A program made the translations under genes and the position numbers. A stretch of 64,000 bases of DNA from VRUE01 sp036271315 (GTDB lineage Bacteria > Actinomycetota > Thermoleophilia > Solirubrobacterales > 70-9): contig DATBAV010000038.1 in the NCBI GenBank assembly GCA_036271315.1, positions 116,197 to 180,196 on the forward strand. The letters run 5' to 3'. Shown one piece after another: positions 7,878 through 16,547 of the stretch; the first letter of the stretch is position 1; each line of letters begins with the position of its first letter. Below the pieces are notes generated by a model. That model saw only the letters and a program-made list of their open reading frames with translations, ran no database searches and was not told where the DNA came from.

Positions 7878-8774
7878 TCAGGCCTCGGCGGCGGCCGGCG
7901 CGAGCACGCTGAGCGCGCGAGGCAGGACGCGGACCGAGACCGGAAGCTCGGTCAGGTGCTCGCCGTCCGCGTAGACGGGGAAGGGCCGGCTCGCCGTGAT
8001 TTCCACCCGGGAGGCGCGGAACATGTGCACCTGCTCGTCGTCGATATGGGTGCCGTTGAACACCTTGCGCAGATTAGCCACGAAGCGCAGCTTGCCGACC
8101 TCGCCGACCGTGATCACGTCAAGCAACCCGTCATCGAGCTCCGCTTCCGGCGCAATCCGCATGCCACCGCCAAAAGTGCTGTTGTTGGCGACGGAGATCG
8201 AGTAGCCGCTGGTCCGGATTCGCTCGCTCTCGCTGCGGATCGTGAACCGCGCCGGCTTCCAGGTGAGCAGGGTGCGGAAAAGCGAGTACACGTAGACCAG
8301 GTTGCTGCGAATGATCGTCACTTCGTTGGCCAGGCGGTTGCATTCGGAGTCGAAGCCGACGCTGACGATGCCGAGGAAGCGCTTGCCGTTGGCCTCGCCG
8401 ACGTCGATGCGGCGACTCTCGCCGGCGGCGAGCACCGCCACGGCGGCGAGCGGATCGTCGGGAATGCCCAGCACCCGGGCCAGGTCGTTGCCGCGGCCGC
8501 CGGGAACGATCCCGAGCGGCGTCTCCGATCCCGCCATCGCGCCACCGATCGCGCCGAGGAGGCCGTCGCCGCTGATCACGACCGGGACCTCGTCGGCCTC
8601 GACCGCCTGCAGAGCCCGCTCGACCCCGTCCTCGAGCCCGCGCGTGCGCTCGACCCGGAAGGGAATCCGCCGCTCGTCGAGCTCCTGCTCGATGACGGGC
8701 AGCAGCTTCAGCGTCCGCCCGTGAGCGGAGGCAGGATTGACCAGCAAGGTGAACGGCATGCCCTCGATCTCCAT
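7878..8774 (-). CDS. Diacylglycerol/lipid kinase family protein (YegS/DagK-like)
   Basis: This 298-aa protein has a DAGK catalytic domain: 'LLVNPASAHGR', then the nucleotide loop 'VVISGDGLLGAIGG', then 'GIVPGGRGNDLAR', and the C-terminal beta-domain 'PVYADGEHL'. The core loop reads SGDGL rather than the common GGDGT. The likely role is phosphorylation of diacylglycerol or a related lipid, for phospholipid recycling. Upstream of the ATG there is TAGGCT (8784-8789) with 9 bases to the start; the TAG is also the stop of the preceding gene. It heads the murT-gatD operon. Confidence 0.8.
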   Translation of the reverse strand: MEIEGMPFTLLVNPASAHGRTLKLLPVIEQELDERRIPFRVERTRGLEDGVERALQAVEADEVPVVISGDGLLGAIGGAMAGSETPLGIVPGGRGNDLARVLGIPDDPLAAVAVLAAGESRRIDVGEANGKRFLGIVSVGFDSECNRLANEVTIIRSNLVYVYSLFRTLLTWKPARFTIRSESERIRTSGYSISVANNSTFGGGMRIAPEAELDDGLLDVITVGEVGKLRFVANLRKVFNGTHIDDEQVHMFRASRVEITASRPFPVYADGEHLTELPVSVRVLPRALSVLAPAAAEA

Positions 8775-8786
8775 CCGTGTCGCAGC

Positions 8787-9209
8787 CTAAATGTCGGCCT
8801 GGGGGAGGCGCCTTTGCCACAGTCGCTGCCTGAGAACGCCCAGCGGGCCGGCGGGTGGGGAGGAGGCGACGATCAGGCGTGCCTCGGGCCGCATCACCCG
8901 CGCGATCTCGCGCGGCGCCGGGCGGCCCTCGAAGATCGCGACCAGGTCGAAGAACTCGTCCGGGAAGGGAAGCCGGCGCGGCGTCGACTGCTTGAAGGCG
9001 ACGCGGCCCTCGGGGTCGAGGCCGACCCGCGCGCTCGCCGCTCGCACCCGCTCGGCGGAAGGATCGGTCCCGCGCACCCGCGCCGAGGGGAACTCGCGGG
9101 CGAGGAACAGCACCGGCTCGCCGTCGCCGCAGCCGCAGACCAGTGCTCGTTCGGGCGTGGGAACGTCGAGCACCGCGGTCGCGAGCCGGGTCAGGGCGGA
9201 GTCGGGCAC
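8787..9209 (-). CDS. Small SAM-dependent methyltransferase-like protein
   Basis: This is a 140-aa protein with a type 11-like methyltransferase core: motif I 'ALVCGCGDGEPVLFLA', acidic 'VRGTDPSAERV', motif IV-like 'FFDLVAIFEG' and 'IARVMRPEARLIVAS'. It is shorter than most stand-alone methyltransferases, with little C-terminal substrate domain, so it may be a minimal enzyme. The start is GTG at 9209. It is divergent from the cyclophilin gene, and its TAG stop doubles as part of the dagK promoter hexamer. The substrate is unknown. Confidence 0.65.
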   Translation of the reverse strand: MPDSALTRLATAVLDVPTPERALVCGCGDGEPVLFLAREFPSARVRGTDPSAERVRAASARVGLDPEGRVAFKQSTPRRLPFPDEFFDLVAIFEGRPAPREIARVMRPEARLIVASSPPAGPLGVLRQRLWQRRLPQADI

Positions 9210-9266
9210 GGGCGCGATGATCGCAACTGGCGCAGCCGGGAGTCGATCCTCTAGGCTTCCGCGCCG

Positions 9267-9944
9267 ATGGAGCAGGGAACCGACCGTCGCCTGTTTATCC
9301 TCGCCGGCTTCGCGGTGGTGGCGATCGTGGTCGTGGCGGCGATCCTGATCAGTCGCGGCGGCGGCAGTAGCGACTCATCGACCACGGCCAGCTCCGGTGG
9401 CTGCAAGGAAGTCGAAGCGCCGGCACCGAAGAAGGTCAGCCTCAAAGCGCCGCCCCAGACCGTGAAGAAGGGCGAAAAGCTCACCGCCGCTATCGAAACC
9501 AACTGTGGCAGCTTCGAGATCGCCCTCGACTCGAGCAGGGCGCCGAAGACGGTCAATTCCTTCGTCTACCTCAGCGACAAAGGCTTCTATGACGACCTCA
9601 CCTTTCATCGCATCGCACCCGGTTTCGTGATCCAGGGCGGCGACCCGCTCGGCACAGGACTCGGCGGACCTGGCTACACCGTGGTCGAGAAACCCCCGGC
9701 GAACCTCTCCTACACCGAAGGGACGGTGGCGATGGCCAAGGGTCCGACCGAGCCGTCTGGCACCTCGGGCAGCCAGTTCTTCATCGTCACCGGCGCCGAC
9801 GCCGGCCTGACGCCCGAATACGCCCTGGTCGGCAAGGTCAGCCAGGGCATGGACGTCGTCACCCGCATCGGCAAGCTGGGCACACCGGAAGAAAAACCCA
9901 AACAGACGGTGCTGATCGAAAAGATCACCATCGAAAAGGGCTGA
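9267..9944 (+). CDS. Membrane-anchored cyclophilin-type peptidyl-prolyl isomerase
   Basis: The 225-aa protein has an N-terminal membrane anchor (about residues 9-28), a Ser/Gly-rich linker, then a cyclophilin domain. Domain motifs are 'FHRIAPGFVIQGGDP', 'VAMAKGPTEPSGTSGSQFFI' and 'ALVGKVSQGMDVV'. Cyclophilins isomerise Xaa-Pro bonds; the anchor places this one outside the membrane, where it would help exported proteins fold. TAGGCT at 9252-9257 ends 9 bases before the ATG. It begins a plus-strand run of genes concerned with envelope folding and redox. GAA codons are more frequent than in cytoplasmic neighbours. Confidence 0.88.
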   Translation: MEQGTDRRLFILAGFAVVAIVVVAAILISRGGGSSDSSTTASSGGCKEVEAPAPKKVSLKAPPQTVKKGEKLTAAIETNCGSFEIALDSSRAPKTVNSFVYLSDKGFYDDLTFHRIAPGFVIQGGDPLGTGLGGPGYTVVEKPPANLSYTEGTVAMAKGPTEPSGTSGSQFFIVTGADAGLTPEYALVGKVSQGMDVVTRIGKLGTPEEKPKQTVLIEKITIEKG

Positions 9945-9962
9945 CTGCACTAGTCTGAGCCG

Positions 9963-10415
9963 ATGGCCAAGGTCGACGTAGGAGATGCGGCACCGGATTT
10001 CGAGCTGCCCGGCACGGGTGGCAAGACCTACAAGCTCAGCGACTACCGCGGGCGCAAGCTGGTGCTCGCCTTCTATCCGGGCGATTTCACCGCCGTCTGC
10101 ACCAAGCAGTTCTGCTCTTATCGCGACCAGAGCGAGAAGCTCGACCAGATCGGCGCCGACGTGCTGGGGATCTCCCCGCAGTCGGTCGAGTCGCACGAGC
10201 GCTTCACCCAGGAGAAGAGCCTCAACGTGCCGCTGCTCGCCGACGAGGACAAGGCGGTCGCCAAGGCCTATGGAGTGCTCGCCGGCCCGATGGTGCGGCG
10301 GGCGATCTTCGTCATCGACGAGCAGGGCATCATCCGCCACCGCAAGGTGACGCTGGTCGGCCTCAGCTTCGAGTCGGTCGACGATCTCGAGCAGGCAGTC
10401 GCCGCCGTCGGCTAA
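9963..10415 (+). CDS. Peroxiredoxin, Bcp/AhpC-TSA family
   Basis: This is a 150-aa thiol peroxidase. The peroxidatic Cys is in 'FYPGDFTAVCTKQFCSYRD', where a second Cys five residues later matches the resolving Cys of atypical 2-Cys Bcp enzymes. The usual T of the PxxxTxxC motif is present. No signal peptide is seen, so it is cytoplasmic. TAGTCT (9951-9956) lies 6 bases before the ATG. The stop overlaps the next ATG (TAATG), coupling it to the hydrolase. Confidence 0.88.
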   Translation: MAKVDVGDAAPDFELPGTGGKTYKLSDYRGRKLVLAFYPGDFTAVCTKQFCSYRDQSEKLDQIGADVLGISPQSVESHERFTQEKSLNVPLLADEDKAVAKAYGVLAGPMVRRAIFVIDEQGIIRHRKVTLVGLSFESVDDLEQAVAAVG

Positions 10416-11245
10416 TGCCGCCGGGGGCGGTCGCGTTCGGCACCGACACCGAGCCGGCGATTCGGGGTGAGACGGTGGGGGAGGGACCCCCGATCGTGCT
10501 CTGCCACGGCATCACCGCCACCCGTCACTCGGTGATCCACGGCTCACGCCGGCTCGAGCGTGCCGGCCACACGGTGATCGGCTACGACGCCCGCGGTCAC
10601 GGCGAGTCCGACCCTGCTCCGCCCGGCGCCGGTTATGGATACCCGGAGCTGAGGGGAGACCTGAGGGCCGTAATCGAAGACCAGGCCAGTGGGGTACCCG
10701 TCCTGCTGGCGGGCCACTCGATGGGCGCACATACAGCTGTCGGCTTTGCCCTGGAGGACCCGGACCGCGTGGCGGGGCTGGTCGCGATCGGACCGGCCTA
10801 CGACGGCGAGATCGGCGATCGCTCGCTGCGCTACTGGGACGGGCTTGCCGCGGCGCTGAAGCAAGACGGCATTGACGGGTTCGTCGCCTACATCGACCGC
10901 GTCCAGGGCATCGACCCGCGCTGGCGCGACTCGGTCCTGCGCTTCACCCGCGAACGGATGGAACGCCACCTTCATCCCGAGGCGCTGGTCGCGGCCCTGC
11001 GCGAGGTGCCGCGGTCGCGGCCATTCGGGGCCATGGCCGAGCTCGAGGGCCTGGCGGTGCCGACGCTGGTCGTCGCTAGCCACGATGCCGCCGACCCGGG
11101 CCATCCCTACGCGGTTGCCGCCGAGTACGCGGCGCGCATTCCCGGCGCTCGCCTGGTCAGCGAGCCCGAGGGACAGTCGCCCCTGGCTTGGCAGGGAGGG
11201 CGTCTCTCGCGCGAGATTGAGGCTTTCTACAGAGAGCTGCAATAG
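10415..11245 (+). CDS. Alpha/beta hydrolase
   Basis: This is a 276-aa alpha/beta hydrolase with the oxyanion motif 'LCHGITATRHS', nucleophile elbow 'AGHSMGAH' and a probable acid in 'VVASHDAADPGHP'. At the usual position of the catalytic His near the C-terminus it reads 'EGQSPLAWQGG', so Gln stands where GH-S is expected. Either another His serves or activity is altered. It overlaps the peroxiredoxin stop by one base. The substrate is unknown. Confidence 0.75.
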   Translation: MPPGAVAFGTDTEPAIRGETVGEGPPIVLCHGITATRHSVIHGSRRLERAGHTVIGYDARGHGESDPAPPGAGYGYPELRGDLRAVIEDQASGVPVLLAGHSMGAHTAVGFALEDPDRVAGLVAIGPAYDGEIGDRSLRYWDGLAAALKQDGIDGFVAYIDRVQGIDPRWRDSVLRFTRERMERHLHPEALVAALREVPRSRPFGAMAELEGLAVPTLVVASHDAADPGHPYAVAAEYAARIPGARLVSEPEGQSPLAWQGGRLSREIEAFYRELQ

Positions 11246-11255
11246 CGTGACGGGC

Positions 11256-11687
11256 ATGAAGGCACCGGCGGAGGGCACGCTGCGAGGAATTGGGACCTTC
11301 CTCGCGACTTTCGGCCTCGGCGTCGCCACCTACATCGCAATCGCCGATTCCGGTGGCGGCTCGCCGGTCTGCATCGCCGGCGGTCACGGTTGTCAGACCG
11401 TAGCCGAGAGCTCCTACTCGCACCTGGCCGGGGTCAACATCGCGATCTTCGGTATCGCCGGTTACGTGGTGCTGCTCGCCTGTGCGCTGCTGCGCGGCGA
11501 CGCCTTTCGCCTGACCGCCTTCGTCGTCTCGCTGATCGGCTTCGGCTACAGCCTCTACCTGACCTACCTCGAGCTCTTCACGATCGACGCGATCTGCCAG
11601 TGGTGCGTGGCCAGTGCGGTACTGATGACCCTGCTCTTTGTTACCAATGCAGTGCGCATGTTGGCCTACGTCGGAACCGAGCCGTGA
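11256..11687 (+). CDS. Vitamin K epoxide reductase (VKOR) family thiol oxidase
   Basis: This is a 143-aa membrane protein with four hydrophobic segments. The loop cysteines are in 'SPVCIAGGHGC' and the active site CxxC is 'AICQWC'. Bacterial VKOR re-oxidises DsbA-type proteins and passes electrons to quinone. The next gene, overlapping as GTGA, encodes a DsbA-like protein, which supports the pairing. The ATG at 11256 is chosen; an in-frame GTG at 11247 is possible. Confidence 0.88.
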   Translation: MKAPAEGTLRGIGTFLATFGLGVATYIAIADSGGGSPVCIAGGHGCQTVAESSYSHLAGVNIAIFGIAGYVVLLACALLRGDAFRLTAFVVSLIGFGYSLYLTYLELFTIDAICQWCVASAVLMTLLFVTNAVRMLAYVGTEP

Positions 11688-12454
11688 GCGGGCGCCGCGA
11701 TCGCGAGGCGCGCCGCGACGAGCGCCTGGAGGAAGAGCAGCAGGCCGGCGCGGCGGAGCGCCGACAGCGCATGGTCAAGCTTGCCAGCGCCGGCGCATTT
11801 CTTGCCCTGGTCGTGGTGGCGGTCCTGATCGTGGTCAGCAGCGGCAACAGCAGCGGTGGCGACAGCAGCAACATCGTCGAAGCCAAGGAGGTCGACGAGC
11901 TGCTGGCCGGGATTCCTCAGAAGGGCATGGTGCTCGGCACTCCAGGCGCCAAGGTGGCCGTGCTCGAGTTCGGCGACCTACAGTGCCCGGTCTGCAAGGG
12001 CTACTCCGAAGAAGTCCTGCCGCAGGTGATCGAAAACCGGGTGCGGAGCGGAGAAGCGACGCTCGACTTCCGCAACTTCACGATCATCGGGCCGCAGTCG
12101 AAGCCGGCCGGGGCCGCCGCGCTCGCCGCCGGCGAACAGGGCCGCGGCTGGAACTTCGTCGAGCTCTTCTACCGCAACCAGGGCAGCGAGGACTCGGGCT
12201 ACGCCGACGACGCGTTCCTCACCGCGATCGCCAAAGCGGCCGGCGTGCCGGACCTTGCCAAGTGGAACCAGGCGCGCGAGAGCCCGGCCGCGCTCTCGCG
12301 GGTCGAAGCGACGAGCGCCGAAGCCGAAAATCTCGGCTTCACCGGCACGCCGTCCTTTGCCCTCGAAGGACCGGGGGCCAACGGGACCGAAGCGATCGGC
12401 ACGCCGGAATCGGTCGGCGCGCTCGAATCGGCGATTGAAAACGCAGGGAAGTAA
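11684..12454 (+). CDS. Membrane-anchored DsbA-like thiol-disulfide oxidoreductase
   Basis: This 256-aa protein has a charged Arg/Glu-rich cytoplasmic N-terminus (about 25 residues), one membrane segment ('AFLALVVVAVLIVV'), a Ser/Gly linker and a DsbA-type thioredoxin domain. The active site is 'LQCPVCKGYS' (CPVC), and the cis-Pro loop is 'LGFTGTPSFALEG'. It should form disulfides in exported proteins and be recycled by the overlapping VKOR gene product. Start GTG 11684 overlaps the VKOR stop. The stop overlaps the next ATG. Confidence 0.88.
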   Translation: MSGRRDREARRDERLEEEQQAGAAERRQRMVKLASAGAFLALVVVAVLIVVSSGNSSGGDSSNIVEAKEVDELLAGIPQKGMVLGTPGAKVAVLEFGDLQCPVCKGYSEEVLPQVIENRVRSGEATLDFRNFTIIGPQSKPAGAAALAAGEQGRGWNFVELFYRNQGSEDSGYADDAFLTAIAKAAGVPDLAKWNQARESPAALSRVEATSAEAENLGFTGTPSFALEGPGANGTEAIGTPESVGALESAIENAGK

Positions 12455-13503
12455 TGGCCGGGAAAAGAGCGGCGATTGGGGCGAGCCTACTGGCGTTGGC
12501 CGTTCTCTACGCGATGCTGCTTCCGGTCGGCGCCGCGGCGATCAGCGGACCTGAAATCGTCCAGCGGCTGAGTCAGCAGCGCGAAGCAAACGGGATCCCG
12601 GGCGGGCTGATCGAGCGGCCGGACTGGTCGGCCGATTGCGCCAAGCACAACTACTACGGAGAGCAAACCGGCGAACTCAGGCACTCCGAGGACCCGAGCA
12701 GCCCCTACTACAGCGCCGAAGGGAACTGGGCAGCGGAAAACAGCGTGCTCGCCAGCGGTTCCAGCTGGAGCCAGGGCAACCCCTGGGAGGAAGCGCCGAT
12801 CCACCTGATCCAGCTGCTGGCGCCGCCGTTGAGCGAAATGGGTGCGGCCGAAAACGACAACCACAACTGCGCCACGACCTGGCCCGGCTACCAACGGCCC
12901 GAACCGACGAGCCTCACGGCCTACAGCTACCCCGGCAACGGCGTCTCCGGGGTCGTACCGACCGAGCGAGCCTCCGAGTCGCCCTCGGTGCCCGGCGACC
13001 GGGTCGGCCTGCCCGAAGGCACGGCCACCGGTCGTTATCTCCTGGTCTATCTCTCGGGCGTCGAACCCAGCGATGCGCCCGACGTCACCGTGACCGCGAC
13101 GCTCTCCGCCGCCGCCGGTCCCGTCGATCTGCGCGTGGTCGACTCGACCGACGAAGAGATTGGCGGCTACATGCCGCAGCCCTCGGCCTTCCTGATCCCA
13201 GCTCAGCCGCTGAAGCCGCTGACGGGCTACCAGGCGGACGTCAAGTGGTCGATGGAGGGCGCGGTGCTATTCGACCAGCGCCTCTCGTTCACGACGGGTA
13301 CCAACCCCGGCGAAGGAATCGTGCCGGTCAAGAAGCACCGCCGCCGCTGCGCTCGTTACTCGCGGGCCGCGAGCTCACTGCGAAGACGCGCCGCCAGGGC
13401 CCGTCTTCATCACCTGCTCGCTCGCTCGCGGCAGCTCAAGCGGTTGGCGAGGCGTAAGAGCAAGCAGGCGAGGCATTGTCGGGCCAATCTTCGCCTGAGT
13501 TGA
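12454..13503 (+). CDS. Secreted CAP/SCP-like domain protein with basic tail
   Basis: This is a 349-aa protein. The signal peptide covers about residues 1-28. It is followed by a region resembling a CAP (cysteine-rich secretory/PR-1) domain: 'IVQRLSQQREANGIPG', 'CAKHNYYGEQ', 'YYSAEGNWAAENSVLA' and 'HNCATTWPG'. A beta-rich middle ends in 'QRLSFTTGT', and the last ~55 residues are strongly basic (Arg/Lys/His), which could bind wall polymers or nucleic acid. CAP-domain roles in bacteria are poorly known. It is coupled by TAATG to the DsbA-like gene, and its cysteines make it a plausible client. Confidence 0.65.
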   Translation: MAGKRAAIGASLLALAVLYAMLLPVGAAAISGPEIVQRLSQQREANGIPGGLIERPDWSADCAKHNYYGEQTGELRHSEDPSSPYYSAEGNWAAENSVLASGSSWSQGNPWEEAPIHLIQLLAPPLSEMGAAENDNHNCATTWPGYQRPEPTSLTAYSYPGNGVSGVVPTERASESPSVPGDRVGLPEGTATGRYLLVYLSGVEPSDAPDVTVTATLSAAAGPVDLRVVDSTDEEIGGYMPQPSAFLIPAQPLKPLTGYQADVKWSMEGAVLFDQRLSFTTGTNPGEGIVPVKKHRRRCARYSRAASSLRRRAARARLHHLLARSRQLKRLARRKSKQARHCRANLRLS

Positions 13504-13557
13504 CATAACCACCATTATCGTGCGTTAGTAAGTTCTAAGCACTACTCCATTTAGTTA

Positions 13558-14946
13558 GTGTGGCGCCGCATGGGCCCTCACCAGAGTCGGTGGCTTTCTG
13601 GTCAATCTGAGCTGGAGAACTCCCGGGAGGCCCATCTCGTGGCGGATGTGGACGCAATCGCCAAGGAGGCAGCGGCAAGCGGTGCGCCCGATGCCGTGAT
13701 CCAAGAAAAAGTAAACCAGTGGTGGTCCAGCCAGGACGTAGCCGCACGAGACCACCTGGCTCTCAGCAACAGCGCCCTGGCCGATCTCCGCGATTCGCTG
13801 GTGGGCGATTCGTCGAGAGCGAAAGTCCGTTCGCGGCTACAGCGTTCTGCCGCCTGGGTCTTCGACCACTATGTCGCGGTAGCCAGCCTCGTCGCCGTGG
13901 TGGCAACCGGCTTTTACGGCCTCGCCTACGAGCGTTTCTATTCCTCGCTCAACATCTCACCTGAGCAGGCCGGTCTGAGCCCCACGGAGGTTCTCGCTCA
14001 CTCCGCGGTTGGTGGCCTCGTGATGACGATCCTGGTAGCCCTTCTCTTCTTCTTTCCCCTGCTTCCGATCGTCCCTGTCCGCGAGGATCCGCAGGCACAG
14101 ACGATTAATGGAAGCTGGCGAGAGTTCTTCTTCAATGCGTTGATAACGGCCGCTGCCGTTCTCGGGCTATTCGTCCTAACAGTGATCGTCAATGCCCCAC
14201 TCGCCGTGGGCGCCATTTTGTCAATCACCCCACTTGGCTTTTTGTTGTTCTACGGATTGCGATGGCGGCGACAGGGTCGGCTGCCCTTCTCTCCGCGCCC
14301 ACTGCTCTTTCGCCGTGGTCAGTACGGACTCGCCTTCGCCCTCTGCCTGCCGGTCGGTCTGCTCGGCGCCGGTACGATCACCGTGGACCAGGCGACTCGC
14401 CTCGGACGGCGGGCAAGCGAGGGTGAAGCGATTCACGCACCCAAGGTGGCCGGCTTTCCTTTCTTGGGGGTGACCGCGGAGCCGGCGTTGGTCACCTGGA
14501 GGAAACGCGATCCACTCGCGGTGGGGATACCCCGGTGCGTCTTCTATTTGGGTTACTCCAATGGTGACGCCGTTCTCTATGACCACCGTACCCACGCCGC
14601 CTTTCAGGTGCCTGCCGACGAGATGACGATCGAGCTTCGCAGTGATATGTCGAGTTGTGAGGCGCCGGTCGTCGCCACGCCACCTTCTGTGCGGTGGGTC
14701 CACCACCGGTACCTGGAATGCATGCCAGGCCACTGGCACTCCTTCCTCTCGCCCTGGTTCAACTACAGCTGGACATCGCAGGGGGTCACCTTGGCCGGGG
14801 CTCCTCGCCACGGCGTCCGGAGGCTGCCGACCAAGGGCAATGTGCCCCCGGGCTCCATAGTTCGCTGTCGTGTGCTGGCAAGCACCGGCTATGGTCGGCA
14901 ACTGGCTCTCAGCAAGCCATTTCGGGTGCCCGGTGCAAGTCGATGA
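13558..14946 (+). CDS. Hypothetical integral membrane protein
   Basis: This is a 462-aa protein that I do not recognise. A hydrophilic N-terminus (~100 residues) is followed by four or five membrane segments, including 'YVAVASLVAVVATGFYG', 'VGGLVMTILVALLFFFPLL', 'LITAAAVLGLFVLTVIV' and 'YGLAFALCLPVGLLGAG'. A C-terminal soluble part of about 190 residues has four or five Cys. The stretch after TM1, 'RFYSSLNISPEQAGLSPTEV', resembles a motif seen in other actinobacterial membrane proteins. The start is GTG 13558 or ATG 13570. Upstream DNA (13504-13557) is unusually AT-rich, and codon use is less GC-biased than in neighbours, so acquisition by transfer is possible. Confidence 0.6.
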   Translation: MWRRMGPHQSRWLSGQSELENSREAHLVADVDAIAKEAAASGAPDAVIQEKVNQWWSSQDVAARDHLALSNSALADLRDSLVGDSSRAKVRSRLQRSAAWVFDHYVAVASLVAVVATGFYGLAYERFYSSLNISPEQAGLSPTEVLAHSAVGGLVMTILVALLFFFPLLPIVPVREDPQAQTINGSWREFFFNALITAAAVLGLFVLTVIVNAPLAVGAILSITPLGFLLFYGLRWRRQGRLPFSPRPLLFRRGQYGLAFALCLPVGLLGAGTITVDQATRLGRRASEGEAIHAPKVAGFPFLGVTAEPALVTWRKRDPLAVGIPRCVFYLGYSNGDAVLYDHRTHAAFQVPADEMTIELRSDMSSCEAPVVATPPSVRWVHHRYLECMPGHWHSFLSPWFNYSWTSQGVTLAGAPRHGVRRLPTKGNVPPGSIVRCRVLASTGYGRQLALSKPFRVPGASR

Positions 14947-14961
14947 AGATTGAAGGGCCGG

Positions 14962-15600
14962 CTAGGCCGGGCGTACCGCACTGCCGCTGACCAGCGGTCT
15001 GATGATCGGTGGCGACTTGGGCAACCGGCCCCGCTCGGTCTGCTCGAGCTTGAGCGACGACGCCTCGATCATTGCCACCGTGTCGCGGTTGCAGTGACAA
15101 CCGTCAGCGAGGAAACGCCAGGGCTTCTCGAGGCGATCCTGCCAGCCGGCTAGCCCGGCCTCGTCGGCGCGCACGTGCTCGATGAAGAGCAGCTTGCCGC
15201 CTGGCTTGAGCACCCGCGCCGTCTCGCGCAGTGCCACTGCCGGGTCGGGGACCGTGCAGAGGACCAGGGTGAAGACGGCGGTGTCGAAGCTGTCATCGGC
15301 GAAGGGGAGCTCCTGCGCAGAGGCCTCGACGATCTCGACCCCTCCCCTCCCCGCGGCTTTTGCTCGAAGCTGCTTGATCATATGAGGGTCGGGCTCGGCC
15401 ATGACCAGCTCGCTTACCGCCTCGGGAAAGAGGTCGAGGTTGACGCCGGTGCCGGCGCCCAGATCGACTGTCCTCCCACTCGCCTGAGAAAGCAGATCGC
15501 GGCGCATCTGCCGCAGTCCACCCTCCTCGGTTGCCTTCAGGCCGCGGTCGTAGAGGGCCGCGAAGGCCCGGCCCCAGGTGGCGTCGTAGAGCGCACTCAT
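14962..15600 (-). CDS. Class I SAM-dependent methyltransferase (UbiE/type 11-like)
   Basis: This is a 212-aa methyltransferase with motif I 'TVDLGAGTGVNLDLFPE', acidic motif II 'LVMAEPDPHMIKQL', 'FDTAVFTLVLCTVPDP' and 'RVLKPGGKLLFIEHVR'. The pattern is that of small-molecule/lipid methyltransferases of the phosphatidylethanolamine or menaquinone type; the substrate is not known. It ends 15 bases from the convergent membrane-protein gene. The start is ATG at 15600. Confidence 0.75.
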   Translation of the reverse strand: MSALYDATWGRAFAALYDRGLKATEEGGLRQMRRDLLSQASGRTVDLGAGTGVNLDLFPEAVSELVMAEPDPHMIKQLRAKAAGRGGVEIVEASAQELPFADDSFDTAVFTLVLCTVPDPAVALRETARVLKPGGKLLFIEHVRADEAGLAGWQDRLEKPWRFLADGCHCNRDTVAMIEASSLKLEQTERGRLPKSPPIIRPLVSGSAVRPA

Positions 15601-15633
15601 CGTCGATGTGTACGGCGGAGTCGCGAGCTGAGT

Positions 15634-16524
15634 TCAGGCAGCGTCGCGCTGTGCCGGAGCGGTCTCCGGCTCGGACTCGCTCGCCGCCGGCTCGCTCGCC
15701 GCGGCCCGCTCCTCGTAGCGACGGCGGGCGCCATGGTCGACCTCGGTCATCAGCTTGTCGGCTTTCATCAGGCGACTGAGGCCCTCGCGCCAGCCTCGCG
15801 GCAGGTTGGCGACGAGCTTGAAGAAGACACCGTTCTCGCGCGGCACCCAAACGTCGAAGCGCGGCACTTCCAGGGCGTCGACGATCTCGTTGGCGACGTC
15901 AGCGGCCTCGACCGGGCGGATCAGCCTCTGCCCCACCCCGGCGGTCAGCTCGGTATTGACCACGGTCGGCATCACGCAGGCGATCTCGATGCCGCTGCCG
16001 CGCAGCTCGGCGCGGGCCGCCTCGCTGATCCCGACCACAGCGTGCTTGGTGCCTGAGTAGGTGGCGATGCCGGGGAAGCCGCCCTTGCCGGCCTGCGAGG
16101 CGAGGTTGACGATGTGGCCGTGCCCGCGCGGCTGGAAGCGTTCGATCGCCAGCTGCATGCCGACGATCACTCCGTAGATGTTGATGTCGAGCTGGCGCTT
16201 GATCGAGGCGTCGGACTCCTCGGCCAAGGGCGTGACCGGCATGATTCCGGCGTTGTTGATCACCACGTCGAGCGGGCCGAGCTCGCGCTCGGCAGAGTCG
16301 AGGAAGGCGGAGAAGGAGCTGCGGTCAGTGACATCGAGCGGCAGCGCGACGGTGCCGCCGCCCAGCTCCCCCGCCGTGCGCTCGGCCAGCTCAAGGTCGA
16401 GGTCGCCGATCGCCACGCGGCAGCCCTTGCGCACCAGTGCCGTCGCGGTCGCCTTGCCGATCCCGCGCGCACCGCCGGTGATCGCCACGACCTTGTCACT
16501 GAGGGACTGCCGCTGCTTTGCCAT
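15634..16524 (-). CDS. Short-chain dehydrogenase/reductase
   Basis: This is a 296-aa classical SDR with the cofactor motif 'TGGARGIG' (about residues 17-24), 'NNAG' and the catalytic 'Ser...YSGTK' set. A C-terminal extension rich in Glu/Ala/Pro follows about residue 270. A GGAGG lies ahead of ATG 16524. It sits 23 bases downstream of a thiolase gene on the same strand, which suggests lipid or acyl-CoA metabolism. The substrate is unknown. Confidence 0.8.
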   Translation of the reverse strand: MAKQRQSLSDKVVAITGGARGIGKATATALVRKGCRVAIGDLDLELAERTAGELGGGTVALPLDVTDRSSFSAFLDSAERELGPLDVVINNAGIMPVTPLAEESDASIKRQLDINIYGVIVGMQLAIERFQPRGHGHIVNLASQAGKGGFPGIATYSGTKHAVVGISEAARAELRGSGIEIACVMPTVVNTELTAGVGQRLIRPVEAADVANEIVDALEVPRFDVWVPRENGVFFKLVANLPRGWREGLSRLMKADKLMTEVDHGARRRYEERAAASEPAASESEPETAPAQRDAA

Positions 16525-16547
16525 CGGGACCTCCTCCTCGGCGAGCG

